Source of the DNA: an uncultured Pseudomonadales bacterium
GTDB taxonomy: Bacteria; Pseudomonadota; Gammaproteobacteria; Pseudomonadales; Azotimanducaceae
Direction of reading: 5' to 3'
Length of the DNA: 64,000 nt
Assembly: GCA_951813295.1 (NCBI GenBank)
Contig: CATOTI010000002.1
Span: forward strand, 4,288,522-4,352,521
In this document: one piece after another, positions 27,199-36,182 of the stretch
How the letters are laid out: each line of letters begins with the position of its first letter
How positions within the stretch are numbered: the stretch's first letter is position 1
Translations under genes and position numbers: made by a program
Notes under the pieces: model-generated
The model's input: the letters and a program-made list of their open reading frames with translations, nothing else
Database searches by the model: none
What the model was told of the DNA's origin: nothing

Positions 27199-27638
27199 AG
27201 CGACAGACGCGAATCGCCTCGATCATTATCGCCGCCGCCGGCATCGCCGTTGCCGATCCCGTCGTCCCACAAGTCGTGTACCCAACCCACGAAATGGACG
27301 CCGTACAACCCGTTGTCCCGGTGCCGCCGGCGCCGGTGACGCGCCCCGAGGGGCAAGTCGTTCAAATCACGCGCCCTTCCTTCGGCGTCCGCACGCGCAA
27401 TATCCTCATCGTCGCCGATCGTAGTGCCACCCAACTCGCGACCGCGCACGGACTAACCCTCGTCCAAGAGGCGACACCGCGGCGAATCACGGTGAATCCC
27501 GCGACGCCGCAAAAAACGCTCATGGTGATGACCGTCCCCGAGGACCGCGACATCGCCGAAGTCCTCGCGAAACTCCGCGCGGCCCCCGGCATTCGTTACG
27601 CCGAGCGCGAGTTCGTACGGCCGTATCGGACGTTCTAG
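27195..27638 (+). CDS. Exported I9-like propeptide/inhibitor partner of the subtilase
   Basis: A 147-residue protein with a signal peptide (RQTRIASIIIAAAGIAVADP), a Pro-rich linker and a C-terminal alpha-beta module. The last 70 residues (NILIVADRSATQLATAHGLTLVQEATPRR...DIAEVLAKLRAAPGIRYAEREFVRPY) resemble subtilisin propeptides, with the typical LRAAPGIRYAERE end. It overlaps the subtilase stop by 4 bp, so both are made together. I infer an intramolecular-chaperone/inhibitor function supplied in trans. A free Inhibitor_I9 protein is the closest known type. Confidence 0.6.
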   Translation: MKRQTRIASIIIAAAGIAVADPVVPQVVYPTHEMDAVQPVVPVPPAPVTRPEGQVVQITRPSFGVRTRNILIVADRSATQLATAHGLTLVQEATPRRITVNPATPQKTLMVMTVPEDRDIAEVLAKLRAAPGIRYAEREFVRPYRTF

Positions 27639-27639
27639 G

Positions 27640-28059
27640 CGAGCACCGGGCGGCGCGACCGGGCGAGGGTGTCACGGCGCGGCAATTGAACTCGTTGGCG
27701 GGACGTAGACCGGGATCGATCTCCGGATCGAACGTCCAGATTTCGCCGCCGGTTTCCGGATCGAGCGCAATGACTTCGTTCTTCTGCGTACAAAAAAGCA
27801 GACGCCCATCGGCAAGCACGGGGGTCGCCTGGAACACCGTTTCGACGAGACCCGTCTTGTCTACCCACGCGACTTCCAGATCAGCGACGTTGTCTTTGTC
27901 GATTATCCCGAGCGAGGCAAATTTCCTGCCATCCACGCCGCCGTAGCTCGACCAAGCCGACGTCCGGCGCGGTTCCGCCGTGGTCGGGGAGGACGCGTCG
28001 AAGTTCGGCTCGCAAGCGGTGAGCCACAATATCGATATCAGAGCAGATCGCGTTTTCAT
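27640..28059 (-). pseudogene. PQQ-dependent dehydrogenase N-terminal remnant
   Basis: Reads a lipoprotein-like signal (SALISILWLTACEP), then SAWSSYGGVDGRKFASLGIIDKDNVADLEVAWVDKTG and TPVLADGRLLFCTQKNEVIALDPETGGEIWTFDPEIDPG, the first propeller blades of quinoprotein alcohol/glucose dehydrogenases. The frame dissolves after FNCRAVT, where a 600-residue remainder should follow. It is convergent with the I9-like gene. Confidence 0.75.
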
Positions 28060-28708
28060 GATGTTCGCCGTCGATGCTTCATAAGTACGTGTCGAACGAG
28101 GGGTAACAAAAGTTGTTCTCCGGCGCTAGATCGCACTCGAAGTTCGCCTGACGCGGAGTGGTCGTGGTTCGATGTTGGATGAGGGTTTGGCGAATCGCAG
28201 GGCAGGGCGCCGGTAGGCAATCTGTTTCGTTGGTTCGAAACGACGGCGATCTTGATCAAGAAGGCGGTGGACTGATGCGCGCGTTTCGACGCTCACACGA
28301 GGTTACCGATCTCAGGGAGCTGGCGGGAGGCAGGGATGACTTATCGCCTGACGCCTACGGCGCAGCGACGCGAGGTCGCGCCTGCGGCGCCGCTCGCATC
28401 GAACCCTGGGAGGGTCTCCCCTCGCTGGTTTTCAAGACTTCCTCTCCCAATCCCCGCGCAGCACTGGCCGTACCTTTCGGTAACTAGATCAACAGCTTAC
28501 AGCTTCCTAACCGCCCGGTCGCACCTCTGCCTCCCGCATGATCTCCGGTCGCCCGTCGGCAATCTGTCGGTAAGAAAAGCGCGTTGCCGCCAAACCGATC
28601 GCGTTGCGGGTCATCGGCGACGCCAGGTAGCCCCAGGTCGGGCGACCTCGTCAGAAGACCCATCCGATCGATATTGCCACGGCATGCAAGAAAGTGGGCG
28701 CCCCGGTA
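28060..28708. other. Stretch without recognisable genes
   Basis: Open frames are present (for example 28158-28487 and 28336-28770) but have no family features. I see no RNA gene or repeat here. Confidence 0.35.
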
Positions 28709-29134
28709 CTAGTCGTGTATGTATTGGTATTCCTTACTCAAAGAAAAGCCCATCGGGAGCAGAGCGCTGAGCGCGAACGTACCGACGCCATCTATAACTA
28801 CGGGCGCATCCGGACCAAGGAACTCACACATGACCTGGAGACACGCGCCGCAAGGAAGGCGTGATGCTTCGGCAAGATCTTGCCCCTCTTCGCCGCACGA
28901 CACAGCGATTGCCACGGGCTTTACGCCTTCTGATGTTACCGTTCGAAAAAGCGCTACACGCTCGGCACAAACTGCAAGCCCATAGCTGGCGTTTTCAACG
29001 TTCGCACCCACCTCGACCGACCCGTCCTCGCGCAGAACGGCGGCCCCCACGGGGAACTTCGAATAGATGCAATACGCCTGTTCTTTTGCGTCTTTTGCAC
29101 TCTCAAGTAGACGCGCAAGTCTTTCGTCGCTCAT
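28709..29134 (-). CDS. cdd: Cytidine deaminase
   Basis: The ATG at 29134 gives 141 residues, the usual length. Zinc-site motifs are CAERVAL (the C-A-E triad) and PCGACLQVM, and the substrate pocket is NVENASYGLAVCAER. The enzyme converts cytidine/deoxycytidine to uridine forms in pyrimidine salvage. It is transcribed away from a second deaminase whose start survives at 29169. Being in a defence island, a nucleotide-depletion role is conceivable but not shown. Confidence 0.92.
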   Translation of the reverse strand: MSDERLARLLESAKDAKEQAYCIYSKFPVGAAVLREDGSVEVGANVENASYGLAVCAERVALFRTVTSEGVKPVAIAVSCGEEGQDLAEASRLPCGACLQVMCEFLGPDAPVVIDGVGTFALSALLPMGFSLSKEYQYIHD

Positions 29135-29168
29135 GCTTTCGCCGAATTCCCGGAGTTGTAGTGAGGTG

Positions 29169-29492
29169 GTGTTAGACGACCGTGATTTCATGAGTATGGC
29201 AGTTAAACAGGCCCAAAAAAGCTTGTCCGAGGGCGGAATACCGATTGGCCGGGGCATCCGGGTGATGTTCATCCAGCCGGGCAAGCCGACCCCGAACGCC
29301 TACGTCGAACGGTTCAACCGGACCGTTCGACACGAGTGGCTCGATCTCCATCTGTTCGACTCAATCGAGCACGCCCAGGCCACCGCCACGCAATGGCTGT
29401 GGCAGTACAACAACGAACGGCCGAACACGGCCATCGGAGGCATCACGCCAAGCTCGCGAAAGCAGCGTAACCCTACTTCTCAACGCAGCTAG
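29169..29492 (+). pseudogene. Chimera: deaminase N-terminus fused in frame to IS3 transposase C-terminus
   Basis: The GTG at 29169 begins LDDRDFMSMAVKQAQKSLSEGGIPIG, the first helix and strand of a cytosine/nucleoside deaminase of the Fcy1/TadA type. At about 29249 the sequence becomes the 3' end of an IS3 OrfB (RGIRVMFIQPGKPTPNAYVERFNRTVRHEWLDLHLF) in the same frame. The zinc site of the deaminase is lost and the transposase lacks two catalytic Asp. The chimera is not expected to be active. Confidence 0.75.
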
Positions 29493-29508
29493 AAATGGGA
29501 GGATTACA
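29249..29508 (+). mobile_element. Truncated IS3 end (same element as at 35.3-36.5 kb)
   Basis: Nearly identical to the OrfB 3' end and terminal sequence of the intact IS3 in the CRISPR array, finishing with GGGAGGATTACA at 29508. Only about 260 bp remain. The missing part was lost by deletion or recombination. Confidence 0.85.
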
Positions 29509-29559
29509 GTTCTACTAGACGAGCTACGTCGAGACTGGACTCAAAATCAGATTGAGCAC

Positions 29560-30339
29560 GTGCGCGGCGATGAATTACTTTGTCGCTCCGTAAACGCGAG
29601 CAGGCCTCTCATCGACCAGATTCGAATCGCGGATGTCGCAGGACCTCACGGACCCGTCGACGACTCCGGAACTACCGTGCGCTGTTCCATCGAAGCTACA
29701 AACGGGATCCGCGCCGCTTACGTCAAGAAGTGCACGGAAGGTCAGCTCGTCCGCGAGGTGATCGGGAATTTGCTCGCCCGCGAGCTCGTGGCCGCGCCTC
29801 GGGCTTACATCGTGCGAACGGGTGGGACTGCCCTAGATCATTTCGGCGCGTACGCTTTCGCCACCGATGCAGAACCGACCATGATTCGCTCGCTCGAAGT
29901 CAACGGTTCGTCGCTCGCTATCGTTCTAGCATGGCCGCGCCTCCCGGTCGCGATCGCCCTCGATACTTGGCTAGCGAACGGTGATCGATCTATGCAAAAC
30001 ATCCTTTTCTTAAGCCGAAAGGAGCTACTTCTAATCGACCATGGCGAATCGATTCCCGACTGGATGACGCACGTTGATCAGCCCCAGGGAAATCTTCTCG
30101 CAGGGCACTACTTGTCCCAGGTCAAAAATCGAAACCGGGCCGCCGACCAGATTCTGTCGGCGGCAGCGAACTTTGCAGACGTCGAATTGGCGCAGATTCC
30201 TAACGCGTGCGCTTTCGGTACGTGGTCGACTGAGCAGTTCATGGATGGCTGCCTGCGGTTCCTTGACGATCGCAGGTCATATCTCACGCAACTGGTGCAC
30301 GACGTCTGTGGGTCCGGCCAGCAGGGACTAAAGCTATGA
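29560..30339 (+). CDS. HipA-like kinase-fold protein (HipA_2 type)
   Basis: A GTG at 29560 gives 259 residues; the frame is open back to the IS3 end at 29508, so the true 5' end may have been removed by the IS. Kinase-fold marks resemble small HipA-like (PF20613-type) proteins: AAYVKKCTEGQLVREVIGNLLARELVAAPRAYIV (ATP-site Lys and helix C) and LDTWLANGDRSMQNILFLSRKELLLIDHGESI (catalytic Asp-Asn and metal Asp). HipA relatives phosphorylate protein or tRNA-synthetase targets. It overlaps the next gene by 4 bp. Function is inferred from fold only. Confidence 0.65.
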   Translation: MRGDELLCRSVNASRPLIDQIRIADVAGPHGPVDDSGTTVRCSIEATNGIRAAYVKKCTEGQLVREVIGNLLARELVAAPRAYIVRTGGTALDHFGAYAFATDAEPTMIRSLEVNGSSLAIVLAWPRLPVAIALDTWLANGDRSMQNILFLSRKELLLIDHGESIPDWMTHVDQPQGNLLAGHYLSQVKNRNRAADQILSAAANFADVELAQIPNACAFGTWSTEQFMDGCLRFLDDRRSYLTQLVHDVCGSGQQGLKL

Positions 30340-31142
30340 ACGGTGTGGTAACAACCGAGATCTGGTGGGCGCCGGTTTACGTCGAACCGATCGCCGGTTC
30401 AGGCGAGCGAGTAATCGTTGCAGTAGTCGGGGTGTCGTCCGATGGATCCGCAGCATGCCTTCGTACGTTCAACCCGCGCACCGCAAGTGCGTTCTTTGGC
30501 GAATCCGCGTCGTACGGCAACATGCTGATAGGTACCGTGGTGGAGGAACTCGACCGTTTCGCCAAGACCAACGTCGGATTCGAGAATTGGTCGCCGCCTT
30601 TCGGAGGCGTTCATCTCGGGCAATCAACGACCGCGCGAGGGGACGACCTTTTGGCGGTCCTCGGCGGTGCCGCTACCCTGGTTTGCACTTCGTACCAAGG
30701 TCGCGACAACGTGCTCCAAAGCGCCACTCGACCATCCTTCGGTCATGAAGTCCGCGCAGGGTTGTTGCAACGAGATCACAGGCTAGAGCCTTTCCTCGAC
30801 GTCAAAGTACATTTGACCAACCAAGATCAGCAGGCTGTTTTCTCATTCCTGAACCCGAGATATGCCGCAAACATCGTCGTCGTTCCGTCCGCGCGGACTC
30901 CTTCTATGAACCGCGCGAAAGCCGCATTGTGGAACCTCGACCTACTGGCAGATGCGCCGGCGTACTTATTTCGACCTGAAACCCGAGAACTGATTTTGGG
31001 CGTCAACAGTGTTGACCCTGACCCTTCCGTCCGCAGTGCCGTCGCAGAGATCACCGACGAAGCAGGCCGACGGGATTTAGCGGTTGTCGAGTGTGAGAGC
31101 CCGACTTACGCAATAGCGCATATTTCAGAAGCGGCGCTGTAG
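30336..31142 (+). CDS. Unknown protein coupled to the HipA-like kinase
   Basis: A 268-residue protein starting at an ATGA overlap with the kinase gene. It begins TEIWWAPVYVEPIAGSGERVIVAVVGVSSDG and contains ASAFFGESASYGNMLIGTVVEELDRFAK. HipA_2 kinases are often paired with a DUF3037-type partner that opens in a similar way (a strand pattern with the WWAPVYVEP start), but this protein is about twice as long and I cannot assign it. Coupling suggests a two-component module, perhaps toxin-antitoxin or defence. No membrane segments or catalytic motifs seen. Confidence 0.55.
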   Translation: MNGVVTTEIWWAPVYVEPIAGSGERVIVAVVGVSSDGSAACLRTFNPRTASAFFGESASYGNMLIGTVVEELDRFAKTNVGFENWSPPFGGVHLGQSTTARGDDLLAVLGGAATLVCTSYQGRDNVLQSATRPSFGHEVRAGLLQRDHRLEPFLDVKVHLTNQDQQAVFSFLNPRYAANIVVVPSARTPSMNRAKAALWNLDLLADAPAYLFRPETRELILGVNSVDPDPSVRSAVAEITDEAGRRDLAVVECESPTYAIAHISEAAL

Positions 31143-31146
31143 GGCG

Positions 31147-31456
31147 CGGTTAGCTTTGCGCGAGATTGCTCGGCTTTGCGCGAGATTGCGCGGGTACTTT
31201 TGTGGGAATGAGCGTTTCTTTTGCAGAGACGTGTTTGCTCGGGACTGGGTGCACCGCCACGCAGTCGTCACCTGGTAGAGCAGGACCTTGTTTTCTACCG
31301 ATGATGCCCGCGGAGCCTTTGTTTCTGCTGGTTTCTGGGCCATGCGCTTCGGGCCACCGGATTGCAGAGACCACCTGGTCTAGAGAAGATGGTGCCGATC
31401 TGGCGATCGTCTCTCGCCGCCATTCATGTGGTCTACTTGGCCGATGTGGTGCATCC
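31147..31456 (+). repeat. Structured dispersed repeat, copy B
   Basis: About 310 bp matching copies A, C and D. It starts in the GCGCGAGATTG tandem motifs and ends with GTGGTCTACTTGGCCGATG. Hairpin 1 is GACTGGGTG/CACGCAGTC with one mismatch, and hairpin 2 is weakened. It lies directly upstream of a gene remnant that has lost its 5' end. Confidence 0.8.
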
Positions 31457-31486
31457 AGGAATCAAACGTAGAAGACATCAATCCAA

Positions 31487-31877
31487 TGACAGAACTGACC
31501 GCACCAAACGAGGTGATCTCGTTCGGTCGAAATCGGAGGTGATCGTCGCCAACGAACTGCTAGCGCAAGGGATCGATCGTTACGAGTACGAGCAGGAGTT
31601 GAAGCTGGCATCGGGAGCGGTCCGGTATCCGGATTTCACAATCGAAAACGATGATACGGGCGAGGTTTTCTACTGGGAGCATCTTGGGATGCTGCATAAC
31701 CCCGAGTACTTTCGACGATGGCAACGAAAGCTGCAGGATTACGAGGCATCAGGGATTCTACCGAGAGAAAAAGGCGGTGGTCCGAATGGTACGTTGATCG
31801 TGACGATGGACAACGACGTGGGCGGAATCGACTCGAGCGAAATTTCGGAATTCGTTTCGGAGATCGTCTCGGGTTGA
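31487..31877 (+). pseudogene. C-terminal nuclease domain of a RecD-like helicase (5' truncated)
   Basis: The segment LVRSKSEVIVANELLAQGIDRYEYEQELKLASGAVRYPDFTIENDDTGEVFYWEHLGMLHNPEYFRRWQRKLQDYEASGILP is the PD-(D/E)XK-like tail of large superfamily I (RecD-type) helicases. D in RYPDFTIE and E in YWEHLGM fit the nuclease core. The helicase part is missing; dispersed repeat copy B replaces the upstream DNA. The frame starts artificially within the repeat at 31362. Confidence 0.7.
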
Positions 31878-31974
31878 TTTCGCGAAAGCCGCGGCCTGGT
31901 CCGAACGGTGCACGACAGTGCGATCCTCCGCTTGTCGAAAACGAGTGCGGAACCTGTCGCGGGGTTTTGTCGTT

Positions 31975-33303
31975 GTGAACAACGGGACGAAGGACAGCTC
32001 TCAAGACGCGTGGGATCCTGCCCTTGTTGCGACATTGGCAAACATAAGAGGGTTCGCAGTCCAGCACGAACTTGTGCCGTTGGACGGACGTAACCTGGAA
32101 CGACAAGCGCAAGTCGTCCCTCTGAACGAGTTGCCGACCGAGCTGAAGGAGTTGCCCGCCGACGAGCCCGAGGACACGCTTGCGCCGGTTCAGGCTTCTA
32201 GCGAGCGGAATGAACTGCTGGTCAGACTTCAACTTGCCGAATGCCAACTGATCGGTTGGCTTGCAATGTCCCCCCATTCCGACCTGACTGATCTGGCACG
32301 AGCGTTGAAGGACGAAGCCCGTGGTCTGTTAGCTCCTTCGCTGTCCGGTGTTTCGAGTGAGTCGGCGTCCGCATTGGCCAAGTTTTTTGAATCGAAGGGG
32401 TTCGACCGTAAGGCCATCGGTGATTCGATCAAGCGGAATCTGGACGACGTAGGCGATCTGATTGAGTCAGACAATAGCGTGATCGAACCCGTTGGATTCT
32501 GGCGCGACCTTGCATCCGACTGCCGTAGCCGAATACTGGAAGGAAACATCCGTCTCGTAGTCAGCCTGGCGTCTCGTCACGCGCGGGGTTTTGATCACCG
32601 TACGGCGGTTCTGGAGGGTCTGGTCGGATTCAATCGAGCACTGGACACGTATGAACCTGATCTGGGATTCCAAATGTCCACGTACGCGACGTGGTGGATC
32701 CGCCAGAGGATCACGCGGGCTGCAATGAACCATCGGAACCCGATTCGACTTCCGGTTCATTTGGCGGAAGAGATCACACGGCTCCACCGGGCGACAACGG
32801 CGCGTTGGCGATCCGGAAGGCCGGTGGCAGACGCTGTGAGAGCGGCCGCGCACGAACTGAACCTTGACGAGGAGAGGGTGTGGCGACTGGCGATCTATGC
32901 AGAGCCGAGCTGGCCCACATCCTGGATGACGAGTGGCACCGGGACATCGATCGAAGAGTCGCTTGTCGACCTGACAGCCGACCCGAATGCGGTCCTGACC
33001 TCGCCATCTACGTACAAGGACGCCTTACGTCTCGTGTCTGCGATCCTGTCGACCGAACTGGGGCGGGAGACGAGAACGGCCAGCCAGGCAGAAAACAAGG
33101 AGCGCGATTTCGACCTGTTGAAACGCCGTCTCGGCGTCGGGTTGCCGAGACGCCACACACTTGAACAGGTGGGGCGGGATTACGATGTTACTCGAGAGCG
33201 AATCAGACAAGTTGAATCGAAATCGCTTGCTCGGGTGAGGAGGACGAACGCCCGGATCCTTTCACACTTTCTTCGTGGACTATTGGGCCCCGAACGTGAA
33301 TGA
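31975..33303 (+). CDS. Sigma-70-like RNA polymerase sigma factor
   Basis: A GTG at 31975 gives about 442 residues; another GTG at 31918 is possible. Region 2 is clear (NIRLVVSLASRHARGFDHRTAVLEGLVGFNRALDTYEPDLGFQMSTYATWWIRQRITRA), including the core-binding and promoter-melting helices, followed by NPIRLPVHLAEEI (region 3 start). Region 4 HTH is HTLEQVGRDYDVTRERIRQVESKSLARVRR. The 180-residue N-terminus is unusual, acidic and not a housekeeping region 1. The gene is therefore an accessory group 2/3-like factor. It overlaps the next gene by 8 bp and lies 1.2 kb before a CRISPR array. Confidence 0.85.
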   Translation: MNNGTKDSSQDAWDPALVATLANIRGFAVQHELVPLDGRNLERQAQVVPLNELPTELKELPADEPEDTLAPVQASSERNELLVRLQLAECQLIGWLAMSPHSDLTDLARALKDEARGLLAPSLSGVSSESASALAKFFESKGFDRKAIGDSIKRNLDDVGDLIESDNSVIEPVGFWRDLASDCRSRILEGNIRLVVSLASRHARGFDHRTAVLEGLVGFNRALDTYEPDLGFQMSTYATWWIRQRITRAAMNHRNPIRLPVHLAEEITRLHRATTARWRSGRPVADAVRAAAHELNLDEERVWRLAIYAEPSWPTSWMTSGTGTSIEESLVDLTADPNAVLTSPSTYKDALRLVSAILSTELGRETRTASQAENKERDFDLLKRRLGVGLPRRHTLEQVGRDYDVTRERIRQVESKSLARVRRTNARILSHFLRGLLGPERE

Positions 33304-34457
33304 AAATGCCGCGACAGCACGTGGACTGCTGATTGCACTTCGGGCTCTAGGGAGCGTCAACCGAGCTGAAGCGTTCGAGACTGCATTCGAGCGAGTCAAC
33401 TGGGATCTCGATAAGCAGCACATAGTCGAGCTCAATGCGGCTATCGCGGAAGCAGAAGGAGTATCGGTTGAAGCGGTGCAGCGACCGAAATCGCCGGCGC
33501 GCACTGATGACCTTCCGGACTGCTTGAAGCTTTTTGAGCCTTTCGTCATTCCGATCGAAGGCAATCGAGACATACTCGCGGCACTCAATGAGCTGGGCCG
33601 TCCGGGCGTTGGGGGCCATCGCGTCCAAGCCGTCCGCGACCTGTTTACCGAAGTGCTCGGTTTCGAGGCGCGGAATCTTGATGTCAGGGAGCGACTCGGT
33701 AGCCAGAAGACCATCACCGCCCTGCTGCTGATTGCGGAATTCGATGAGTTCGTCGTCACGGTTGCTCACGTGGACAAAGTGCTCCCGTACTCGAACGTAT
33801 ATCAGCCCGTTTTCAGGTTGTTCCCCTACGGGCTTTGCGTCGTCCTGGATACGAGCGGCCGTATAGTCCGATTCGTTTACAGTCACGGGCGGGATGGCGA
33901 TGGTGCCCGAAGCATCTCGTACCGCGCATTCGCCGGGCCGGCGCCTGGGCGATCCGTCAACGACAACATCGTGGTCTGGCTGAAACGGTTCGACCTGATT
34001 CGTCCCGCGTTCGGAGATGATCGCAGCAAGGTCCGCGACCGGGTCGAGGCCGCATTGAGTGCAACGCCCGGGGATCTCGCGATGCGTTGGCCGTCGGGAG
34101 GATTGGACCCGACGCAGGACTTGCCGGGAGCTCAGTGGGGTGAACTACCTCGTGTCGAGGCGGATTCGTTTGTCCAGCTCCACGCAGATGACCGGATTCA
34201 CTGGGGACTGGAGGCGGTACTTCGCGATCGTTTCCCGATGTTCGGTGCCCGCAAACGCGCAGTTCTTCGCTATGAGGGCCATCACGTCGACGGCGGAGCG
34301 GACGAGTTTCACTATCGTGTGACGCTGAAGCTGCGGCTCGAACCCGCCAGTCCCGCTGATACCACCGTGAGTTCGAGTTCGCTCGAGGTGGTCTGTGTCA
34401 TACCTAAGCCGGATGTACACGGTCGGTTTGTTATTGAGGGATGCGCAATTGACGTTC
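33296..34457 (+). CDS. Unknown protein coupled to the sigma factor; frame continues into the CRISPR array
   Basis: A GTG at 33296 (NENAATARGLLIALRALG) overlaps the sigma stop; a GTG at 33275 is the alternative. Unique sequence encodes about 387 residues before the first repeat. No stop separates the gene from the array: the frame runs on as FNDTPAERRGK repeats to 34876. The middle (VRDLFTEVLGFEARN, FDEFVVTVAHVDKVLP, FRLFPYGLCVVLDTSGRIVRFVYSHGRDGD) faintly resembles the N-terminal region of Eco57I-type restriction enzymes, which I cannot confirm. The natural C-terminus was probably replaced when the array joined it. Confidence 0.6.
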
Positions 34458-35351
34458 CCTTCAACGACACCCCGGCAGAACGCCGGGGGAAAGTATCGAT
34501 ACCAGGCGGGCGTTTGGCACGCTGCCAGCGCCTTCAACGACACCCCGGCAGAACGCCGGGGGAAAGATCGGGGTGGGGCAAGCGCTCCGCACCGATGCCG
34601 AGGGCCTTCAACGACACCCCGGCAGAACGCCGGGGGAAAGGTGCGCGACAACGGCGACGCGGTCGTGTCGCTGGTCCCTTCAACGACACCCCGGCAGAAC
34701 GCCGGGGGAAAGGGCAAAAGTGTCCGCTCAAGCCTCTGGCTGTTCTCACCTTCAACGACACCCCGGCAGAACGCCGGGGGAAAGCCGACCGGTCGCGGAT
34801 GTGCATCACCTCGCCCTCAAGCCTTCAACGACACCCCGGCAGAACGCCGGGGGAAAGGCACGCTCATGCGGCTTGACGATGGCCAGAGCAAGATCCTTCA
34901 ACGACACCCCGGCAGAACGCCGGGGGAAAGGGCGAGACGCAAGGAGCGCACCCATTTGGTGGCGAAGACCTTCAACGACACCCCGGCAGAACGCCGGGGG
35001 AAAGGGCGTGCGCGACGCGCGCCGGGCGTTTTCCGAGATCCACCTTCAACGACACCCCGGCAGAACGCCGGGGGAAAGATCGATCCGGCAGCACCGATCA
35101 CGCCTACCGATATGCCCTTCAACGACACCCCGGCAGAACGCCGGGGGAAAGGTGGTTCGTTCTTGCCCTCGAACTCGCGCATGTGAGGTCCTTCAACGAC
35201 ACCCCGGCAGAACGCCGGGGGAAAGATCCGGTCACCAGCGAGGACACGCCGGTACTCGCCGGCCTTCAACGACACCCCGGCAGAACGCCGGGGGAAAGGA
35301 TGCCGGCGGCGGCTGTAATCCTCCCATTTCTAGCTGCGTTGAGAAGTAGGG

Positions 35352-36182
35352 TTACGCTGCTTTCGCAAGAAGCTTCTGTCTTGGCGTGATGCCGCCGATG
35401 GCCGTGTTCGGCCGTTCGTTGTTGTACTGCCACAGCCATTGCGTGGCGGTGGCCTGGGCGTGCTCGATCGACTCGAACAGATGGAGATCGAGCCACTCGT
35501 GTCGAACCGTCCGGTTGAACCGCTCAACGTAGGCGTTCTGGGTCGGCTTGCCGGGTTGGATGAACATCACCCGGATGCCCCGGTCCTCGGCCCAGGTCCG
35601 GAACGCCACACTGCGCATCTCGCTGCCGTTGTCGCAGCGGATCACCTTCGGCTTTCCACGCCATTCAATGATCTGATCCAGGCACCGGGTAATCCGTGGT
35701 CCCGACAGACTGAAGTCGACGTCGATACCCAAACCTTCCCGGTTGTAGTCGTCGAGCACGTTGAACGTTCGGAACGGCCGCCCGTTGGCCAGCCGGTCAT
35801 GCATGAAGTCGATCGACCACACCTCGTTCGCCTGTTTCGGCACGGCCAACGGGTCGGGTGCACCGCGTTGGATCCGGCGCCTGGGCTTAATGCGTAAGTT
35901 CAACTCCAGCTGCCGGTAAATCCGATACACCCGCTTGTGGTTGTACGGCAGCTTCTGCACGTTCCTCAGGTACAGGAAGCACAGCCCGAACCCCCAGCGC
36001 CGGTGTGCCGTCGTCAGCCGCAACAGCCAGTCCGCTATCAGCGCGTTGTCATCGCCCAGCTTCGGTTGATACCGGTAGCAGGTCTCCGAAACGCGGAAGG
36101 TCTTGCACGCCAATCGGATCGACAGGCCGTGTTCCGCCACCGCTCGTTTCGCCATCTCCTTACGGTGAGATGGCACTACCAC
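35352..36182 (-). CDS. IS3-family transposase OrfB
   Basis: A 276-residue integrase-core protein. The DDE triad is complete: VWSIDFMHD (Asp), VIRCDNGSEM (Asp) and NAYVERFNRT (Glu, spaced 35 residues). The N-terminal linker HRRWGFGLCFLYLRNVQKLPYNHKRVYRIYRQLEL is typical. It overlaps the end of orfA by 7 bp, which allows the frameshifted OrfAB transposase to form. No damage is seen, so this copy may be mobile. Confidence 0.95.
   Translation of the reverse strand: MVVPSHRKEMAKRAVAEHGLSIRLACKTFRVSETCYRYQPKLGDDNALIADWLLRLTTAHRRWGFGLCFLYLRNVQKLPYNHKRVYRIYRQLELNLRIKPRRRIQRGAPDPLAVPKQANEVWSIDFMHDRLANGRPFRTFNVLDDYNREGLGIDVDFSLSGPRITRCLDQIIEWRGKPKVIRCDNGSEMRSVAFRTWAEDRGIRVMFIQPGKPTQNAYVERFNRTVRHEWLDLHLFESIEHAQATATQWLWQYNNERPNTAIGGITPRQKLLAKAA

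Noticed and set aside
27520..28059. Full 179-residue quinoprotein
   Set aside because: The last 45 residues are read from the shadow of the convergent I9-like gene. Only the N-terminal part is homologous.
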